Source: Aneurinibacillus terranovensis DSM 18919 (GTDB lineage Bacteria > Bacillota > Bacilli > Aneurinibacillales > Aneurinibacillaceae). Taken from it: DNA of 64,000 nt. Of the stretch, positions 51,534 through 60,812 are shown one piece after another; position 1 is the first letter of the stretch; the number at the start of each line of letters is the position of its first letter. The notes beneath the pieces are model-generated. The model saw only the letters and a list, made by a program, of their open reading frames with translations. It ran no database searches and was not told where the DNA came from. The stretch covers positions 34,662 through 98,661 of the forward strand of contig NZ_AUMJ01000018.1 in assembly GCF_000430625.1 (NCBI RefSeq), in the 5' to 3' direction. The translations under genes were made by a program, and so were the position numbers.

Positions 51534-52673
51534 TTATTGAAGAAGATGCTTGGTAATTACTATACGTTGAATTTCATTCGTTCCCTCATAGATTTGCGTC
51601 ACCTTGGCATCGCGAAAAAACCTTTCAACCGGGTAATCCCGCGTATAGCCATATCCTCCGAATACCTGGATCGCTTCGGTTGCTACTTTCATCGCCGTAT
51701 CCGAAGCAAAGCGCTTGGCCATTGAAGCCTGCATCCCGCATTTTTCCCCGCGGTTGCGCAAATCGGCCGCCCGATATAGAAGAAGCCTTGCCGCTTCCGT
51801 CTGGGCTGCCATATCGGCCAGCTTGAAGGCAATTGCCTGCTGGCTGGCAATGGGTTTACCAAACTGATGCCGTTCTTTTGCATAGGCAATCGCATGAGCG
51901 AGAGCGCCCTCCGCAATTCCAAGAGCCTGTGCCCCAATTCCAATGCGACCGACATCAAGATTGGCCATCGCGATCGTAAAACCCTCACCTTCTGCCCCCA
52001 TCAAATTATCGGCCGGCACTTCCGCGTTATCAAAAATGAGTTCTGTTGTGTTTGATCCGTGGAGCCCCATTTTCTTTTCTTTCTTTCCAACGGAAAAACC
52101 TGGTGTATTTTTTTCGACAAGGAAAGCGGATATCCCTTTAATTCCTTTTGAAGAATCTGTGACGGCGAACGTAAGATACACATCGGCCGCTCCGCCGTTT
52201 GTAATGAAAATTTTGGAACCGTTGAGAATGTATTTATCCCCTTTTTTTACGGCAGATGTCCGAATGCGGCCCGCATCCGATCCGGCATTGGCTTCTGTCA
52301 GGGCAAAAGCCCCAATGTATTCACCAGCAGCAAGCCTCGGTACATACTTCTTCTTTTGTTCTTCTGAGCCAAAATAGACAATAGGATTTGTCACAATGGA
52401 AGTGTGAACAGAAAGAATCACTCCGACCGTAGGGCTCACCTTGGAAATTTCATTAATCGCCAAGATGTAGGAGATAAAATCGGCCCCAGACCCGCCCAAT
52501 TCTTCGGGAATCGGGATTCCCATCAGCCCGTATGTTCCCATCTTTCGAATGAGTTCAAGCGGGTATTCATCGGTTTCCTCCATTTTTTCAATCTGCGGTG
52601 CAATTTCCTTCTGAGCGAAATCACGCACCATTTTTCGCATCATTTCCTGTTCTTCGGTTAAAAAAAGCTGCAT
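51534..52673 (-). CDS. acyl-CoA dehydrogenase (second paralogue)
   Basis: 379 aa, similar to the neighbouring dehydrogenase over its length, indicating tandem duplication of an ancestral gene. Signatures: AFALTEANAGSDAGRIRTSA near 125, [20 protein letters not shown] near 335 and the catalytic Glu in [12 protein letters not shown]. It starts ATG with a GGGGGG-rich site. It lies between hbd and the first paralogue in a thiolase-hbd-acd-acd unit. Confidence 0.94.
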   Translation of the reverse strand: MQLFLTEEQEMMRKMVRDFAQKEIAPQIEKMEETDEYPLELIRKMGTYGLMGIPIPEELGGSGADFISYILAINEISKVSPTVGVILSVHTSIVTNPIVYFGSEEQKKKYVPRLAAGEYIGAFALTEANAGSDAGRIRTSAVKKGDKYILNGSKIFITNGGAADVYLTFAVTDSSKGIKGISAFLVEKNTPGFSVGKKEKKMGLHGSNTTELIFDNAEVPADNLMGAEGEGFTIAMANLDVGRIGIGAQALGIAEGALAHAIAYAKERHQFGKPIASQQAIAFKLADMAAQTEAARLLLYRAADLRNRGEKCGMQASMAKRFASDTAMKVATEAIQVFGGYGYTRDYPVERFFRDAKVTQIYEGTNEIQRIVITKHLLQ

Positions 52674-52737
52674 GGTTTCCCCCCCTGCTTGTATTCATGG
52701 TGCTTCCTTGTAAAAGGTAAGGGTTTATTCTTTTTCT

Positions 52738-53589
52738 TTAGTTATACTGATAGAAGCCGCGACCGGATTTACGGCCGAGCCAGCCGGCTTTCACATATTT
52801 ACGAAGCAGCGGGCAAGGGCGGTATTTCGAGTCTCCCAACCCTTCATGAAGGATCTCCATGATGTAAAGGCATGTATCCAGGCCGATAAAATCAGCCAGC
52901 GTAAGCGGACCCATCGGGTGGTTCATCCCAAGCTTCATCACTTCATCGATGGCTTCAGGTGTAGCCACACCTTCGTAGACACAGTAAATCGCTTCATTAA
53001 TCATTGGCAAAAGGATGCGGTTAGATACAAAACCTGGGAAATCATTAACCTCCACCGCTGTTTTGTTCATTTTCTCCGACAGCGCGGCTACCGCTTGGTA
53101 TGTTTCATCCGAGGTCGCCAATCCGCGAATCACTTCGATTAACTTCATAACAGGAACCGGGTTCATAAAGTGCATGCCGATGACTTGCTCCGGACGCCCG
53201 GTGACCGCCGCAATTTCTGTAATGGGCAGAGACGAAGTGTTGCTGGCAAGAATCGCATGGGCAGGGGCAAGCTCATCCAACTGCCTGAAAAGTTTCGATT
53301 TAACTTCCATATTCTCAATCGCAGCTTCTACGACGATATCAACCTCTTTGGCGTGCTCGATATCTGTTGACGGCTGAATCCGGCTTAAAACCGCCTGCAT
53401 TTCCTCATCCGTTTTCCGCCCCTTCTCGACATCCCGGCTGAGGTTTTTGGTGATGACACTCAATCCCCGGTCAACAAACTCCGGTTTCAAATCATGCAAA
53501 ACAACCTCAAGGCCTGCCTGGGCCGCCACCTGCGCAATTCCCGATCCCATCTGTCCTGCGCCAATTACCATCAATTTTTTAATTTCCAT
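52738..53589 (-). CDS. hbd: 3-hydroxybutyryl-CoA dehydrogenase
   Basis: NAD(P)-dependent enzyme for short-chain 3-hydroxyacyl-CoA; 283 aa, the single-function length. The Rossmann motif is [19 protein letters not shown] near residues 8-26, the catalytic His is in [18 protein letters not shown] near 138, and [20 protein letters not shown] follows near 180. It lies 63 bases downstream of the thiolase and 64 bases upstream of the second acyl-CoA dehydrogenase. It resembles mmgB in the B. subtilis mmg operon. Confidence 0.95.
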   Translation of the reverse strand: MEIKKLMVIGAGQMGSGIAQVAAQAGLEVVLHDLKPEFVDRGLSVITKNLSRDVEKGRKTDEEMQAVLSRIQPSTDIEHAKEVDIVVEAAIENMEVKSKLFRQLDELAPAHAILASNTSSLPITEIAAVTGRPEQVIGMHFMNPVPVMKLIEVIRGLATSDETYQAVAALSEKMNKTAVEVNDFPGFVSNRILLPMINEAIYCVYEGVATPEAIDEVMKLGMNHPMGPLTLADFIGLDTCLYIMEILHEGLGDSKYRPCPLLRKYVKAGWLGRKSGRGFYQYN

Positions 53590-53652
53590 GTTCTCCCCAC
53601 TCTCCTTTTTATTTAAAAAAGCTGTTTTTCTAATTCATACGCAGTGACCGTG

Positions 53653-54837
53653 TTATGCATGAACCTCAAGCAAAATCGCGTCGCCCTGCGCAGCACCGGA
53701 GCAAATCGCTGCTACTCCCAACCCGCCGCCACGCCGGCGAAGTTCGCTAATTAGTGTCATGGTAATACGCGCACCGCTGGCACCGATCGGATGACCAAGG
53801 GCGATGGCTCCTCCGTTGACGTTGACCTTCTCCGGATCCCAACCGACAATTTCTCCGCTCGTCAGCGTAACCGCGGCAAACGCTTCATTCACTTCAAACA
53901 GGTCAATCTCTTCGAGTAAACGACCCGTTTTCTTAAGCAATTTATTAATGGCAAGCCCTGGTGTTGTCGCAATGTACGGGGCTTCCTGCCCGACAGCGGC
54001 ATGGCCGTGTATCGTGGCCAGCGGCTTAAGACCAAGCCCCCGGGCTTTATCTTCCGACATGACAACCAAGGCGCCGGCGCCGTCGTTTACTCCCGGGGCA
54101 TTCCCCGCGGTAATCGACCCGTCTTTAGTAAAGACCGGGGCCAGCTTTGCGAGCTGTTCCAGCGTTGTCTCCCGGGGCGCTTCATCCGTATCCACGATCG
54201 CAGGCTCCCCCTTGCGCTGCGGCACTTCCACCGGGATAATTTCATCTTTGAACTTTCCTTGTTTTATTGCTTCCAGCGCCCGCTGCTGGCTGCGTAACGC
54301 CCACTCGTCCTGTGCCTGGCGGGAAATCTGATATTCAGCTGCCACATTGCTGCCATGAACGGCCATGTGCTGCCCGTCATACGCATCCGTTAATCCGTCA
54401 TTGAGCATCGCATCGACTGCCTTCCCATCCCCCATTCTCATTCCCCAACGGACGTTTGGCAGGAGATAAGGGGCATTGCTCATGCTCTCCATTCCACCGG
54501 CAACAATGATATCTGCGTCACCTGCCCGGATAATCTGGTCAGCAAGCGTGACACTGCGCATCCCTGAAGCGCACACTTTATTGATGGTTTCCGTCTGCAC
54601 TTCCCACGGTAAACCCGCTTTGCGGGCCGCCTGCCGTGAAGGAATTTGTTTCGCTCCCGCCTGGAGAACCATTCCCATGATGACTTCCTCAACCATTTCC
54701 GGAGAAATTCCTGCGCGCCGAACAGCCTCTTTAATTACAATCCCACCAAGATCAACTGCCTGCAGAGTTTTTAAAGCGCCTCCGAACTTCGCGAACGGAG
54801 TTCTTGCAAAGCTGACAATTACTGACTTCCTGGTCAT
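53653..54837 (-). CDS. acetyl-CoA acetyltransferase (beta-oxidation thiolase)
   Basis: 394-aa thiolase, first gene of the thiolase-hbd-acd-acd unit. Catalytic residues: Cys in [15 protein letters not shown] near 88, His in [15 protein letters not shown] near 350 and Cys in [11 protein letters not shown] near 380. It has a strong TTAAGGAGG ribosome site. It is a different paralogue from the one at 17384-18568. A TetR-like palindrome lies 30 bases upstream of the start. Confidence 0.94.
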   Translation of the reverse strand: MTRKSVIVSFARTPFAKFGGALKTLQAVDLGGIVIKEAVRRAGISPEMVEEVIMGMVLQAGAKQIPSRQAARKAGLPWEVQTETINKVCASGMRSVTLADQIIRAGDADIIVAGGMESMSNAPYLLPNVRWGMRMGDGKAVDAMLNDGLTDAYDGQHMAVHGSNVAAEYQISRQAQDEWALRSQQRALEAIKQGKFKDEIIPVEVPQRKGEPAIVDTDEAPRETTLEQLAKLAPVFTKDGSITAGNAPGVNDGAGALVVMSEDKARGLGLKPLATIHGHAAVGQEAPYIATTPGLAINKLLKKTGRLLEEIDLFEVNEAFAAVTLTSGEIVGWDPEKVNVNGGAIALGHPIGASGARITMTLISELRRRGGGLGVAAICSGAAQGDAILLEVHA

Positions 54838-54866
54838 ATATTGGCCTCCTTAAGATGAGAAGGATA

Positions 54867-54887
54867 TGCCGAGCGATTGCTCGGTCA
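54867..54887. promoter_or_regulatory. candidate TetR operator upstream of the thiolase operon
   Basis: CCGAGCGATTGCTCGG (54869-54884), palindromic with one mismatch in 8. It shares CCGAGCG and CGGTCA with the site at 50226-50241, but the CCGA/TCGG half-sites are 8 rather than 4 bases apart. Confidence 0.5.
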
Positions 54888-54899
54888 GTTTGTAGTGAT

Positions 54900-54928
54900 A
54901 AAAAAACCCGGCATAAATCTACCGGGCT
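54900..54928 (-). terminator. Rho-independent terminator after fadF
   Basis: Minus strand: CCCGG-TAGATTTATG-CCGGG followed by seven T residues. It separates fadF from the thiolase operon. Confidence 0.85.
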
Positions 54929-54981
54929 ATGCTGTTTTCACTTCTATTTTATCAACCTTCAATCAAATGCGATAGTACAAT

Positions 54982-57096
54982 TTAGAGGGATTTTTCTAAA
55001 ATTTCGACCATATCCAGAGTTTTTACCTGTTCATCGACTTCTTTGGCTTTGGTGCCATCTGACAGCATCGTCAAGCAGTACGGGCACGCGCTGCCAATCG
55101 TCGTCGGATTCACTTCAAGCGCTTGCTCTGTTCGGGCGATATTCACGCGGGTACCCTGGTGTTCCTCCTGCCACATCATTCCACCGCCGGCGCCACAGCA
55201 CATGCTGTCGCAGCCGGAGCGTTCCATCTCTACAATGTTCATACCAGGTATTGCGGAAAGAATCCGGCGGGGGGCATCATATATTTCATTGTAACGTCCC
55301 AAATAGCACGAATCATGATATGTCACGCGTTCCTTGACCTCATGTACCGGCTGGAGGCGGCCTTCCTCAATCCATTTGGCAAGCAGTTCAGTATGGTGGT
55401 AAACCTCTACCCCTTCCAGACCAAAAACCGGATACTCATTTTTAAAGGTATTAAACGCGTGCGGATCCATCGTGACAATTTTGGTCACGCCGTATTTCTG
55501 GAAGTTTGCGATATTTTCCATCGCCAGCTCCTGGAACAGCATTTCGTTTCCGAGACGGCGGGCGGTGTCCCCGGAGTTCTTCTCCTCATTGCCGAGAATA
55601 GCAAATGTAATGCCGGCTTTATGCATGACGCGCACGAACGATTGGGTAATTTTGATGGTCCGGTTGTCAAAGGACCCCATAGAACCGACGAAGAACAGAT
55701 ATTCAAAGTCCTCGGTTTCCTTCACGGTAGGAACAAGCTCTTCCATTCCTTCCCGCCACTTAATCCGGTCCTTCCGGTTAATGCCCCACGGGTTACTCTG
55801 GCGCTCAATGTTGCTTAAGGCCCGCTGCGCGTCCGAAGGCATTTGGCCCTGGGTCATCACAAGATAGCGGCGCATGTCGATAATATGGCCCACATGCTCG
55901 TTCGCAACCGGGCACTGGTCTTCACAGTTGCGGCAGGTTGTGCAGGCCCACAGTTCCTCCTCCGTGATGACATCCCCAATGAGTTCCACATTATAGTCGA
56001 TCGCTAACGCCGCAGACCCCTCGGTTGCAGCGGCTACTTCCGACGCTGCCCCCGCCGCCTGCATCGCCAGCAGGTTGCCTGTCGTATTTTTAAAGGCAAA
56101 CGCAGGCATCCATGGGGTACGCGACGTAATGGCCGCCCCTTTTTCCGTTAAATGATCACGCATTTTCACAATTAAGTCCATTGGCGAGAGAGTTTTTCCC
56201 GTGCCCGCAGCCGGACACATACTTGTACAGCGCCCGCACTCCACACAGGCGTACAGGTCAATCAACTGCGTTTGCGTAAAATGCTCAATCCGTCCAACGC
56301 CGAACTCTTCTGCCCCTTCCTCTTCCAGCTTTTCGAAATCGATCGTGCTGAGGCGGCCGACCGGGCGCGATTTATCTTTCATCAGCCAATTGTACGGTGC
56401 GAAGATCAAATGCGCATGCTTGCCCTGTGGTACATACACAAGGAAGAATAGGAGCGTAAGCAGATGCACCCACCAGAAAAAGTAGAACACACCGGCAGCG
56501 GCTGCCGAGCCAATTGGAGAAAAAGCGGCGGCCAGGCTGGAAGCGATCGGTTGGGTCGAGTGGAACCCTATATGATCCGGATGCTGCCAGATGATTTCCA
56601 TTGCTTCAGCAAACAGCGTGCTGACCATAAGAATGCCGATAAGCCAGATAACGAGGTTGGCTTTCCAACCGCGCTTCAGCCGTTTCAGCTTTTCAACATT
56701 CCGGCGATACCACGCATAGAAAACCGCCAGAAGAATAGCCACTACGACGATCTCCTGGAATAAAAGAAAATACGGGTAAGCCGAACCAAATGGAAGGTGA
56801 GAGCCCGGTTTTAACCCCTTCCAGATCAAGTCAATCGCCCCGAATTGGACGAGTAGAAAGCCGTAAAATAAAACCACGTGCATGGCACCGCTTTTGGAAT
56901 CTTTTAATAATTTTTTCTGTCCAAAAACGTTCGTGAGAAATACATTTACACGTTTACCGGCATCTTCACGCAAATCGGCCGGCTTCCCGAGTTTAATAAA
57001 AGTGACCCGGCTGTACACAAGATGTGCAAACAGATAGAGCGCGTAACCGACAACCGCAAAGAAAAGAATCAGATTAAGCAGCGGCAAAAAGTTCAT
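54982..57096 (-). CDS. fadF: FadF-type iron-sulfur ETF:quinone oxidoreductase
   Basis: 704 aa. About six membrane helices in the first 250 residues resemble a NarI-like haem-b domain. Two 4Fe-4S motifs follow, CVECGRCTSMCP near 290 and CTTCRNCEDQCP near 390. The C-terminal heterodisulfide-reductase-like CCG domain is seen as YHDSCYLGRYNEIYDAP near 600 and CDSMCCGAGGGMMW near 640. This architecture matches B. subtilis FadF (YwjF) and EMO proteins, thought to pass electrons from acyl-CoA dehydrogenase/ETF to menaquinone. It has its own promoter with a FadR-like operator. etfAB are not in the window. Confidence 0.9.
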   Translation of the reverse strand: MNFLPLLNLILFFAVVGYALYLFAHLVYSRVTFIKLGKPADLREDAGKRVNVFLTNVFGQKKLLKDSKSGAMHVVLFYGFLLVQFGAIDLIWKGLKPGSHLPFGSAYPYFLLFQEIVVVAILLAVFYAWYRRNVEKLKRLKRGWKANLVIWLIGILMVSTLFAEAMEIIWQHPDHIGFHSTQPIASSLAAAFSPIGSAAAAGVFYFFWWVHLLTLLFFLVYVPQGKHAHLIFAPYNWLMKDKSRPVGRLSTIDFEKLEEEGAEEFGVGRIEHFTQTQLIDLYACVECGRCTSMCPAAGTGKTLSPMDLIVKMRDHLTEKGAAITSRTPWMPAFAFKNTTGNLLAMQAAGAASEVAAATEGSAALAIDYNVELIGDVITEEELWACTTCRNCEDQCPVANEHVGHIIDMRRYLVMTQGQMPSDAQRALSNIERQSNPWGINRKDRIKWREGMEELVPTVKETEDFEYLFFVGSMGSFDNRTIKITQSFVRVMHKAGITFAILGNEEKNSGDTARRLGNEMLFQELAMENIANFQKYGVTKIVTMDPHAFNTFKNEYPVFGLEGVEVYHHTELLAKWIEEGRLQPVHEVKERVTYHDSCYLGRYNEIYDAPRRILSAIPGMNIVEMERSGCDSMCCGAGGGMMWQEEHQGTRVNIARTEQALEVNPTTIGSACPYCLTMLSDGTKAKEVDEQVKTLDMVEILEKSL

Positions 57097-57155
57097 TCTC
57101 TCTCATCTCCTTGGCAGGGGCATAAATAGCCTAATAATAAAGAATAGTATAGATA

Positions 57156-57184
57156 ATTATATCACGCTTCCGGAAAATTGTGAA
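57156..57184 (-). promoter_or_regulatory. SigA promoter of fadF
   Basis: Minus-strand TTCACA (57179-57184), 17-base spacer, TATAAT (57156-57161), about 60 bases upstream of the fadF start. The -35 overlaps the operator at 57181-57198. Confidence 0.75.
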
Positions 57185-57198
57185 TGACTATTCAGTCA
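57181..57198. promoter_or_regulatory. FadR-type operator on the fadF promoter
   Basis: TGAATGACTATTCAGTCA matches the B. subtilis FadR consensus TGAATGANTANTCATTCA (as I recall it) at all but one specified position. It overlaps the -35 box, an arrangement suited to repression relieved by long-chain acyl-CoA. Confidence 0.75.
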
Positions 57199-57322
57199 GA
57201 AGTGCTGGATAAAAAATAACCCCTTACATAATGAATATTCTATCTCTTTTATTCGATTCCTGCCAGTAAAAAAAATATCCACCTCTTTTTTGCTTCTGTA
57301 TCTTTTGAAAAAAGGAATGATA

Positions 57323-57351
57323 AAGACACCCGAATTGATTTCGAGTGTCTT
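57323..57351 (-). terminator. probable terminator after argS
   Basis: Minus strand: AAGACACTCGAA-ATCAA-TTCGGGTGTCTT (one G-T pair), followed by TATCATTCC and a T-rich run (TTTTTTC). Confidence 0.65.
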
Positions 57352-57377
57352 GGTTAGGTTAAAGCGAAAGCCGCTGA

Positions 57378-59048
57378 TTACATTTTCTGCGGGGCAGAGA
57401 CGCCAAGCAACCGCAGCGCATTCGCCAGTGTCGTTTGAACGGCTTTCATCAGAGCGAGACGCGCCTGGGTCAATCCCTCATCTTCGGTGATGACACGCTC
57501 GGCGTTATAGAAGCTGTGAAGCATGGAAGCAAGCTCGTGCACGTAGCGTACAATCCGGTGTGGAGCCAGCATTTCCGCTGCAGCAGCGATTTCCTGCGGG
57601 AAGGCACCGAGGTGCTTAAGCAGGTCAACTTCTTTCTCACTGGTTAGACGGATGAACTCCCCTTTATCCGGTTGAAAGGTAATTCCCTGTTCTTCTGCCT
57701 GGCGGAAAATACTGCAGATACGGGCATGCGCATACTGCACATAGAATACAGGATTTTCATTCGACTTGGACACGGCTAAATCCATATCAAAGTCAAGGTG
57801 CGCATCCTGGCTTCTCATCGTGAAGAAATACCTAGTCGCGTCGGTTCCGACTTCTTCCATCAGGTCGCGCATCGTAACGGCTTTTCCGGTCCGCTTGGAC
57901 ATCTTTACTTTTTCTCCGCCCTGGTACAGGCTTACCATCTGGTTGATAAGGACGACAAGCTGTTCCGGATTATGGCCGAGACACTGCATCGCAGCTTTCA
58001 TACGCGGGATATACCCATGGTGGTCTGCCCCCCAAATGTTGATTAACTGCTCAAATCCGCGGCTGAATTTATTTTCGTGGTAGGCGATATCAGGCGTTAA
58101 ATACGTGTACGTTCCATCCTGCTTAACGAGGACCCGATCCTTATCATCGCCAAATTCAGTGGATCGCAGCCAGGTGGCTCCGTCCTGTTCATATACGTAG
58201 CCGCGTTTCCGTAATTCTTCTACGCTTTGCTCGACAAGGCCCTGTTCATAAAGGGACGTTTCGCTAAACCAATCATCAAAATAAACCCGAAAATCGGCCA
58301 GGTCTTTCTTTATTTTCTCTAATTCTTTGTCCCTGCCCCAGTTGCGGAAGAAAACAAACCTCTCTTCCGGACTCATGTTCGCGTATTTGTCCCCATGCCG
58401 TTCAGCCAGTTCTTTTCCGAATTCGATAATGTCTTTGCCGAAATATCCATCTTCCGGCATCTCCATATCCCGGCCAAGCGCCTGAAAATACCGTGCTTCA
58501 ATCGAGCGGGCCAGATTGACGATCTGATTTCCCGCGTCGTTAATATAATATTCCCGGGAAACATCATAGCCGGCCATATCGAGCACATTACAGAGGGCAT
58601 CGCCAAACGCGGCGCCGCGGGCATGTCCAAGATGAAGGTCGCCTGTCGGATTCGCGCTCACGAACTCCACCTGTACTTTTTTCCCGCCTCCGGCATTGGT
58701 CTTCCCGTACGTTTCTCCTGCCTCTAAAATCTGGCCAATGACCCCGGTTAAGTAGCTATTGTCCATATAGAAGTTAATAAAGCCCGGACCGGCAATTTCA
58801 ACTTTCGAGACGCTGGCCGCCTCCTTATTTAAATGCCCGACAATGGACTCTGCAATCTGGCGGGGGTTTTTCCGGGCAATGCGCGTCAACTGCATCGCAA
58901 TATTCGTCGCATAATCCCCGTGTGATTTTTCTTTCGGTATCTCCAGTACGAAGTCCGGGATTTGTTCCGATTCTACCATCCCGGAAGCGACCACGGCCTG
59001 TTTGATTTCCTCGATGATTTTATTTTTGGTCTGTTCTACTATACTCAT
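57378..59048 (-). CDS. argS: arginyl-tRNA synthetase
   Basis: Class I synthetase, 556 aa. The HIGH-type motif is [15 protein letters not shown] near residue 132 and the KMSK-type motif is [15 protein letters not shown] near 375. An N-terminal tRNA-binding domain and a C-terminal DALR anticodon domain are present. It lies 13 bases downstream of the ywiB-like gene, as in B. subtilis. No T-box leader was recognized. Confidence 0.97.
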   Translation of the reverse strand: MSIVEQTKNKIIEEIKQAVVASGMVESEQIPDFVLEIPKEKSHGDYATNIAMQLTRIARKNPRQIAESIVGHLNKEAASVSKVEIAGPGFINFYMDNSYLTGVIGQILEAGETYGKTNAGGGKKVQVEFVSANPTGDLHLGHARGAAFGDALCNVLDMAGYDVSREYYINDAGNQIVNLARSIEARYFQALGRDMEMPEDGYFGKDIIEFGKELAERHGDKYANMSPEERFVFFRNWGRDKELEKIKKDLADFRVYFDDWFSETSLYEQGLVEQSVEELRKRGYVYEQDGATWLRSTEFGDDKDRVLVKQDGTYTYLTPDIAYHENKFSRGFEQLINIWGADHHGYIPRMKAAMQCLGHNPEQLVVLINQMVSLYQGGEKVKMSKRTGKAVTMRDLMEEVGTDATRYFFTMRSQDAHLDFDMDLAVSKSNENPVFYVQYAHARICSIFRQAEEQGITFQPDKGEFIRLTSEKEVDLLKHLGAFPQEIAAAAEMLAPHRIVRYVHELASMLHSFYNAERVITEDEGLTQARLALMKAVQTTLANALRLLGVSAPQKM

Positions 59049-59061
59049 CGTATAGCCCCCC

Positions 59062-59514
59062 TCAATGTAAAATTTTGTTTACTTCCCTGGCAATGGAGCA
59101 TTCCAGTTCATATCGGCCTATTTTTTGCTCATTCAAATAAAGGTCATACGACCAGGCACAGCTGCTTAACCATCCTTGTTCATCGTTTTTATAGCGAACA
59201 TCTCGTGTGTCCGTCTCCATATGCATGGCACCTGCAGGGCCAATGTACGAACCGGCCGTTTTAACGCCCTTTCGGTACGAATGGCGCATCGTAACGGCTC
59301 CGTGACGAATCACGGTAATTTCATCCTCTTTCATTTTCAACGTTGTATTCGTTGTTCCTTCCTCTCCCGGCTCGACAAACTTAATATACCAGCCGTCTCC
59401 TGTTGCGTACAGCTGGCCTTCATACTGAATTTTATGTATATCAGGTGGAGCCATTCGAATCCGAAATGTGCTCACCATGCTAATCGTAACACGTTCAGCC
59501 ACGGATTTTTTCAA
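59062..59514 (-). CDS. ywiB: DUF1934 (YwiB-like) protein
   Basis: 150 aa from the TTG at 59514 ([15 protein letters not shown]), preferred because AGGTGA lies four bases upstream; a TTG six codons earlier is the alternative. The protein is mostly beta strands with alternating hydrophobic residues ([34 protein letters not shown]), consistent with the lipocalin-like DUF1934 fold. It directly precedes argS. No known function; name from synteny and family. Confidence 0.82.
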   Translation of the reverse strand: MKKSVAERVTISMVSTFRIRMAPPDIHKIQYEGQLYATGDGWYIKFVEPGEEGTTNTTLKMKEDEITVIRHGAVTMRHSYRKGVKTAGSYIGPAGAMHMETDTRDVRYKNDEQGWLSSCAWSYDLYLNEQKIGRYELECSIAREVNKILH

Positions 59515-59581
59515 GTTATCACCTGGTTTCAATCATTGCTTATTTTCGCGTATGAGAAAGTAAACCTTTCTCACACGCATA

Positions 59582-59647
59582 AGTGCAACTAAGGCTATCA
59601 CCTGCGCCTGCGGCTTGGCGCTAGCCAAGTTTTCTTTAGCGGTATCC
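59582..59647 (+). repeat. dispersed repeat R1 (inverted partner at 61836-61899)
   Basis: Begins AGTGCAACTAAGGCTATCA and continues to CGGCTTGGCGCTAGCCAAG and TTTTCTTTA. Aligned with the reverse complement of 61836-61899 it matches at roughly nine of ten positions, apart from a 6-base gap and a 1-base gap. Confidence 0.75.
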
Positions 59648-59703
59648 ATTTTATAATAGTTACATTTTATATCGTGCCGGGCACTTTAGCAAACCCAGTA
59701 AGA

Positions 59704-59826
59704 AGTTGGGCTAAACGTTTTTTATTTTTGTTACTTCTTTCTTTGCAAGAAGCGTACACTGCCAGCGCGGCACTCGGTAGCAGAAAGAAAAACAAAAAAT
59801 AAAAAGCGTTCAGCCCATCTCCCAAC
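59704..59826. repeat. long imperfect inverted repeat
   Basis: Left arm: AGTTGGGCTAAACG, then TTTTTTATTTTTG, then TTACTTCTTTCT (59704-59742). The right arm (about 59782-59826) read in complement gives AGTTGGGAGATGGGCTGAACG, split by a 4-base insertion, then CTTTTTATTTTTTG and TTTTTCTTTCT. The arms enclose about 40 bases with a GC-rich centre. Confidence 0.65.
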
Positions 59827-59834
59827 TAAGAGTG

Positions 59835-59861
59835 GAAAAAGACGCCGGTATGCCGGCGTCT
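59835..59861 (-). terminator. Rho-independent terminator after speB
   Basis: Minus strand: AGACGCCGG-CAT-ACCGGCGTCT (arms perfect apart from loop choice) followed by TTTTCC. Confidence 0.9.
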
Positions 59862-59925
59862 ACTCAGCTTTTAAATAACTTGTCCACTTCCATGAACTTG
59901 TCCATCGTTTCTCATGAAAAAATAC

Positions 59926-60798
59926 TTACTTTACCATCGTTAAAATCACTTCACGAATCAATTTCGATGCGAGGATTTGCGTGCGTTCGGATTGGTCGAG
60001 GACGGGGGCGACTTCGACGAGGTCAAAGCCGACTACGTTAAGCTGTGCCAGAAGATAAATCGCTTCAATGGCTTCAGCCGATGTGATTCCGCCTGGCTCG
60101 GCTGTTCCGGTTCCCGGGGCAAATGCCGGGTCAACGGCATCAATGTCAAATGTAACGTAAACCGGGCGGCCTTTTAACTCATCGAGGCACTTTTTCAACG
60201 GCTCAACCACTTCGAATTTATACAGGTGCATATTGTCACGCGCGTAATCGAACTCCTCTTTCAGGCCGGAACGGATACCGAACTGGTACACATTCTCCGG
60301 CTTTACGTAATCGAGAGCACGGCGGATGATTGCGGAGTGGGAGAGCTGCTCTCCTTCCATTTCATGGCGCAAATCCGTATGGGCATCAATGTGTACAATC
60401 ACTAAATCCGGATATTTCTCCGCCATCACCTTAATAGGCGCCAGGCTAACGAGATGCTCTCCGCCAAGGCCGATGGGAAATTTACCATCAGCCACAACTT
60501 TACGCACATAGCTTTCGATTTCTTCGAGGCTGCGATGAGCGCTTCCAAACGGCAGCGGGATATCACCCGCGTCAAAATACGCCACTTCTTTCAATTCACG
60601 GTCCGCATAAGGGCTGTAGTCTTCCAAATTAATCGACACTTCCCGTATGCGCGTCGGGCCGAAACGGGAGCCCGGACGAAAGCTTGTCGTCCAGTCCATC
60701 GGCATCCCATAGATCACGGCCTGGGCATTTTCATACGTGCTCTGCGCTTCAAAAAAAGCGTGTCCGCTGTAAGACGGATTAAAAAAATGCATAGTCAT
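59926..60798 (-). CDS. speB: agmatinase
   Basis: Manganese enzyme of the ureohydrolase family, releasing urea and putrescine from agmatine; 290 aa. Metal ligands are visible: GGEHLVSL near 115, VIVHIDAHTDLRHEMEG near 135 (Asp-x-His-x-Asp) and VYVTFDIDAVDPAFAPGTG near 210. It is 14 bases downstream of speE, forming a putrescine-to-spermidine operon as in B. subtilis. Confidence 0.95.
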   Translation of the reverse strand: MTMHFFNPSYSGHAFFEAQSTYENAQAVIYGMPMDWTTSFRPGSRFGPTRIREVSINLEDYSPYADRELKEVAYFDAGDIPLPFGSAHRSLEEIESYVRKVVADGKFPIGLGGEHLVSLAPIKVMAEKYPDLVIVHIDAHTDLRHEMEGEQLSHSAIIRRALDYVKPENVYQFGIRSGLKEEFDYARDNMHLYKFEVVEPLKKCLDELKGRPVYVTFDIDAVDPAFAPGTGTAEPGGITSAEAIEAIYLLAQLNVVGFDLVEVAPVLDQSERTQILASKLIREVILTMVK

Positions 60799-60812
60799 TG
60801 TAGTGCTGCTCC

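Larger units (their letters stand above)
59515..59925. other. 411-base spacer between ywiB and speB
   Basis: No gene seen. It contains a short hairpin (GCGTATGAGAAAG/CCTTTCTCACACGC, about 59548-59579), repeat copy R1 (59582-59647), a long imperfect inverted repeat (59704-59826) and the speB terminator (59835-59861). Dense in repeat structure, unlike any other spacer here. Confidence 0.65.
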
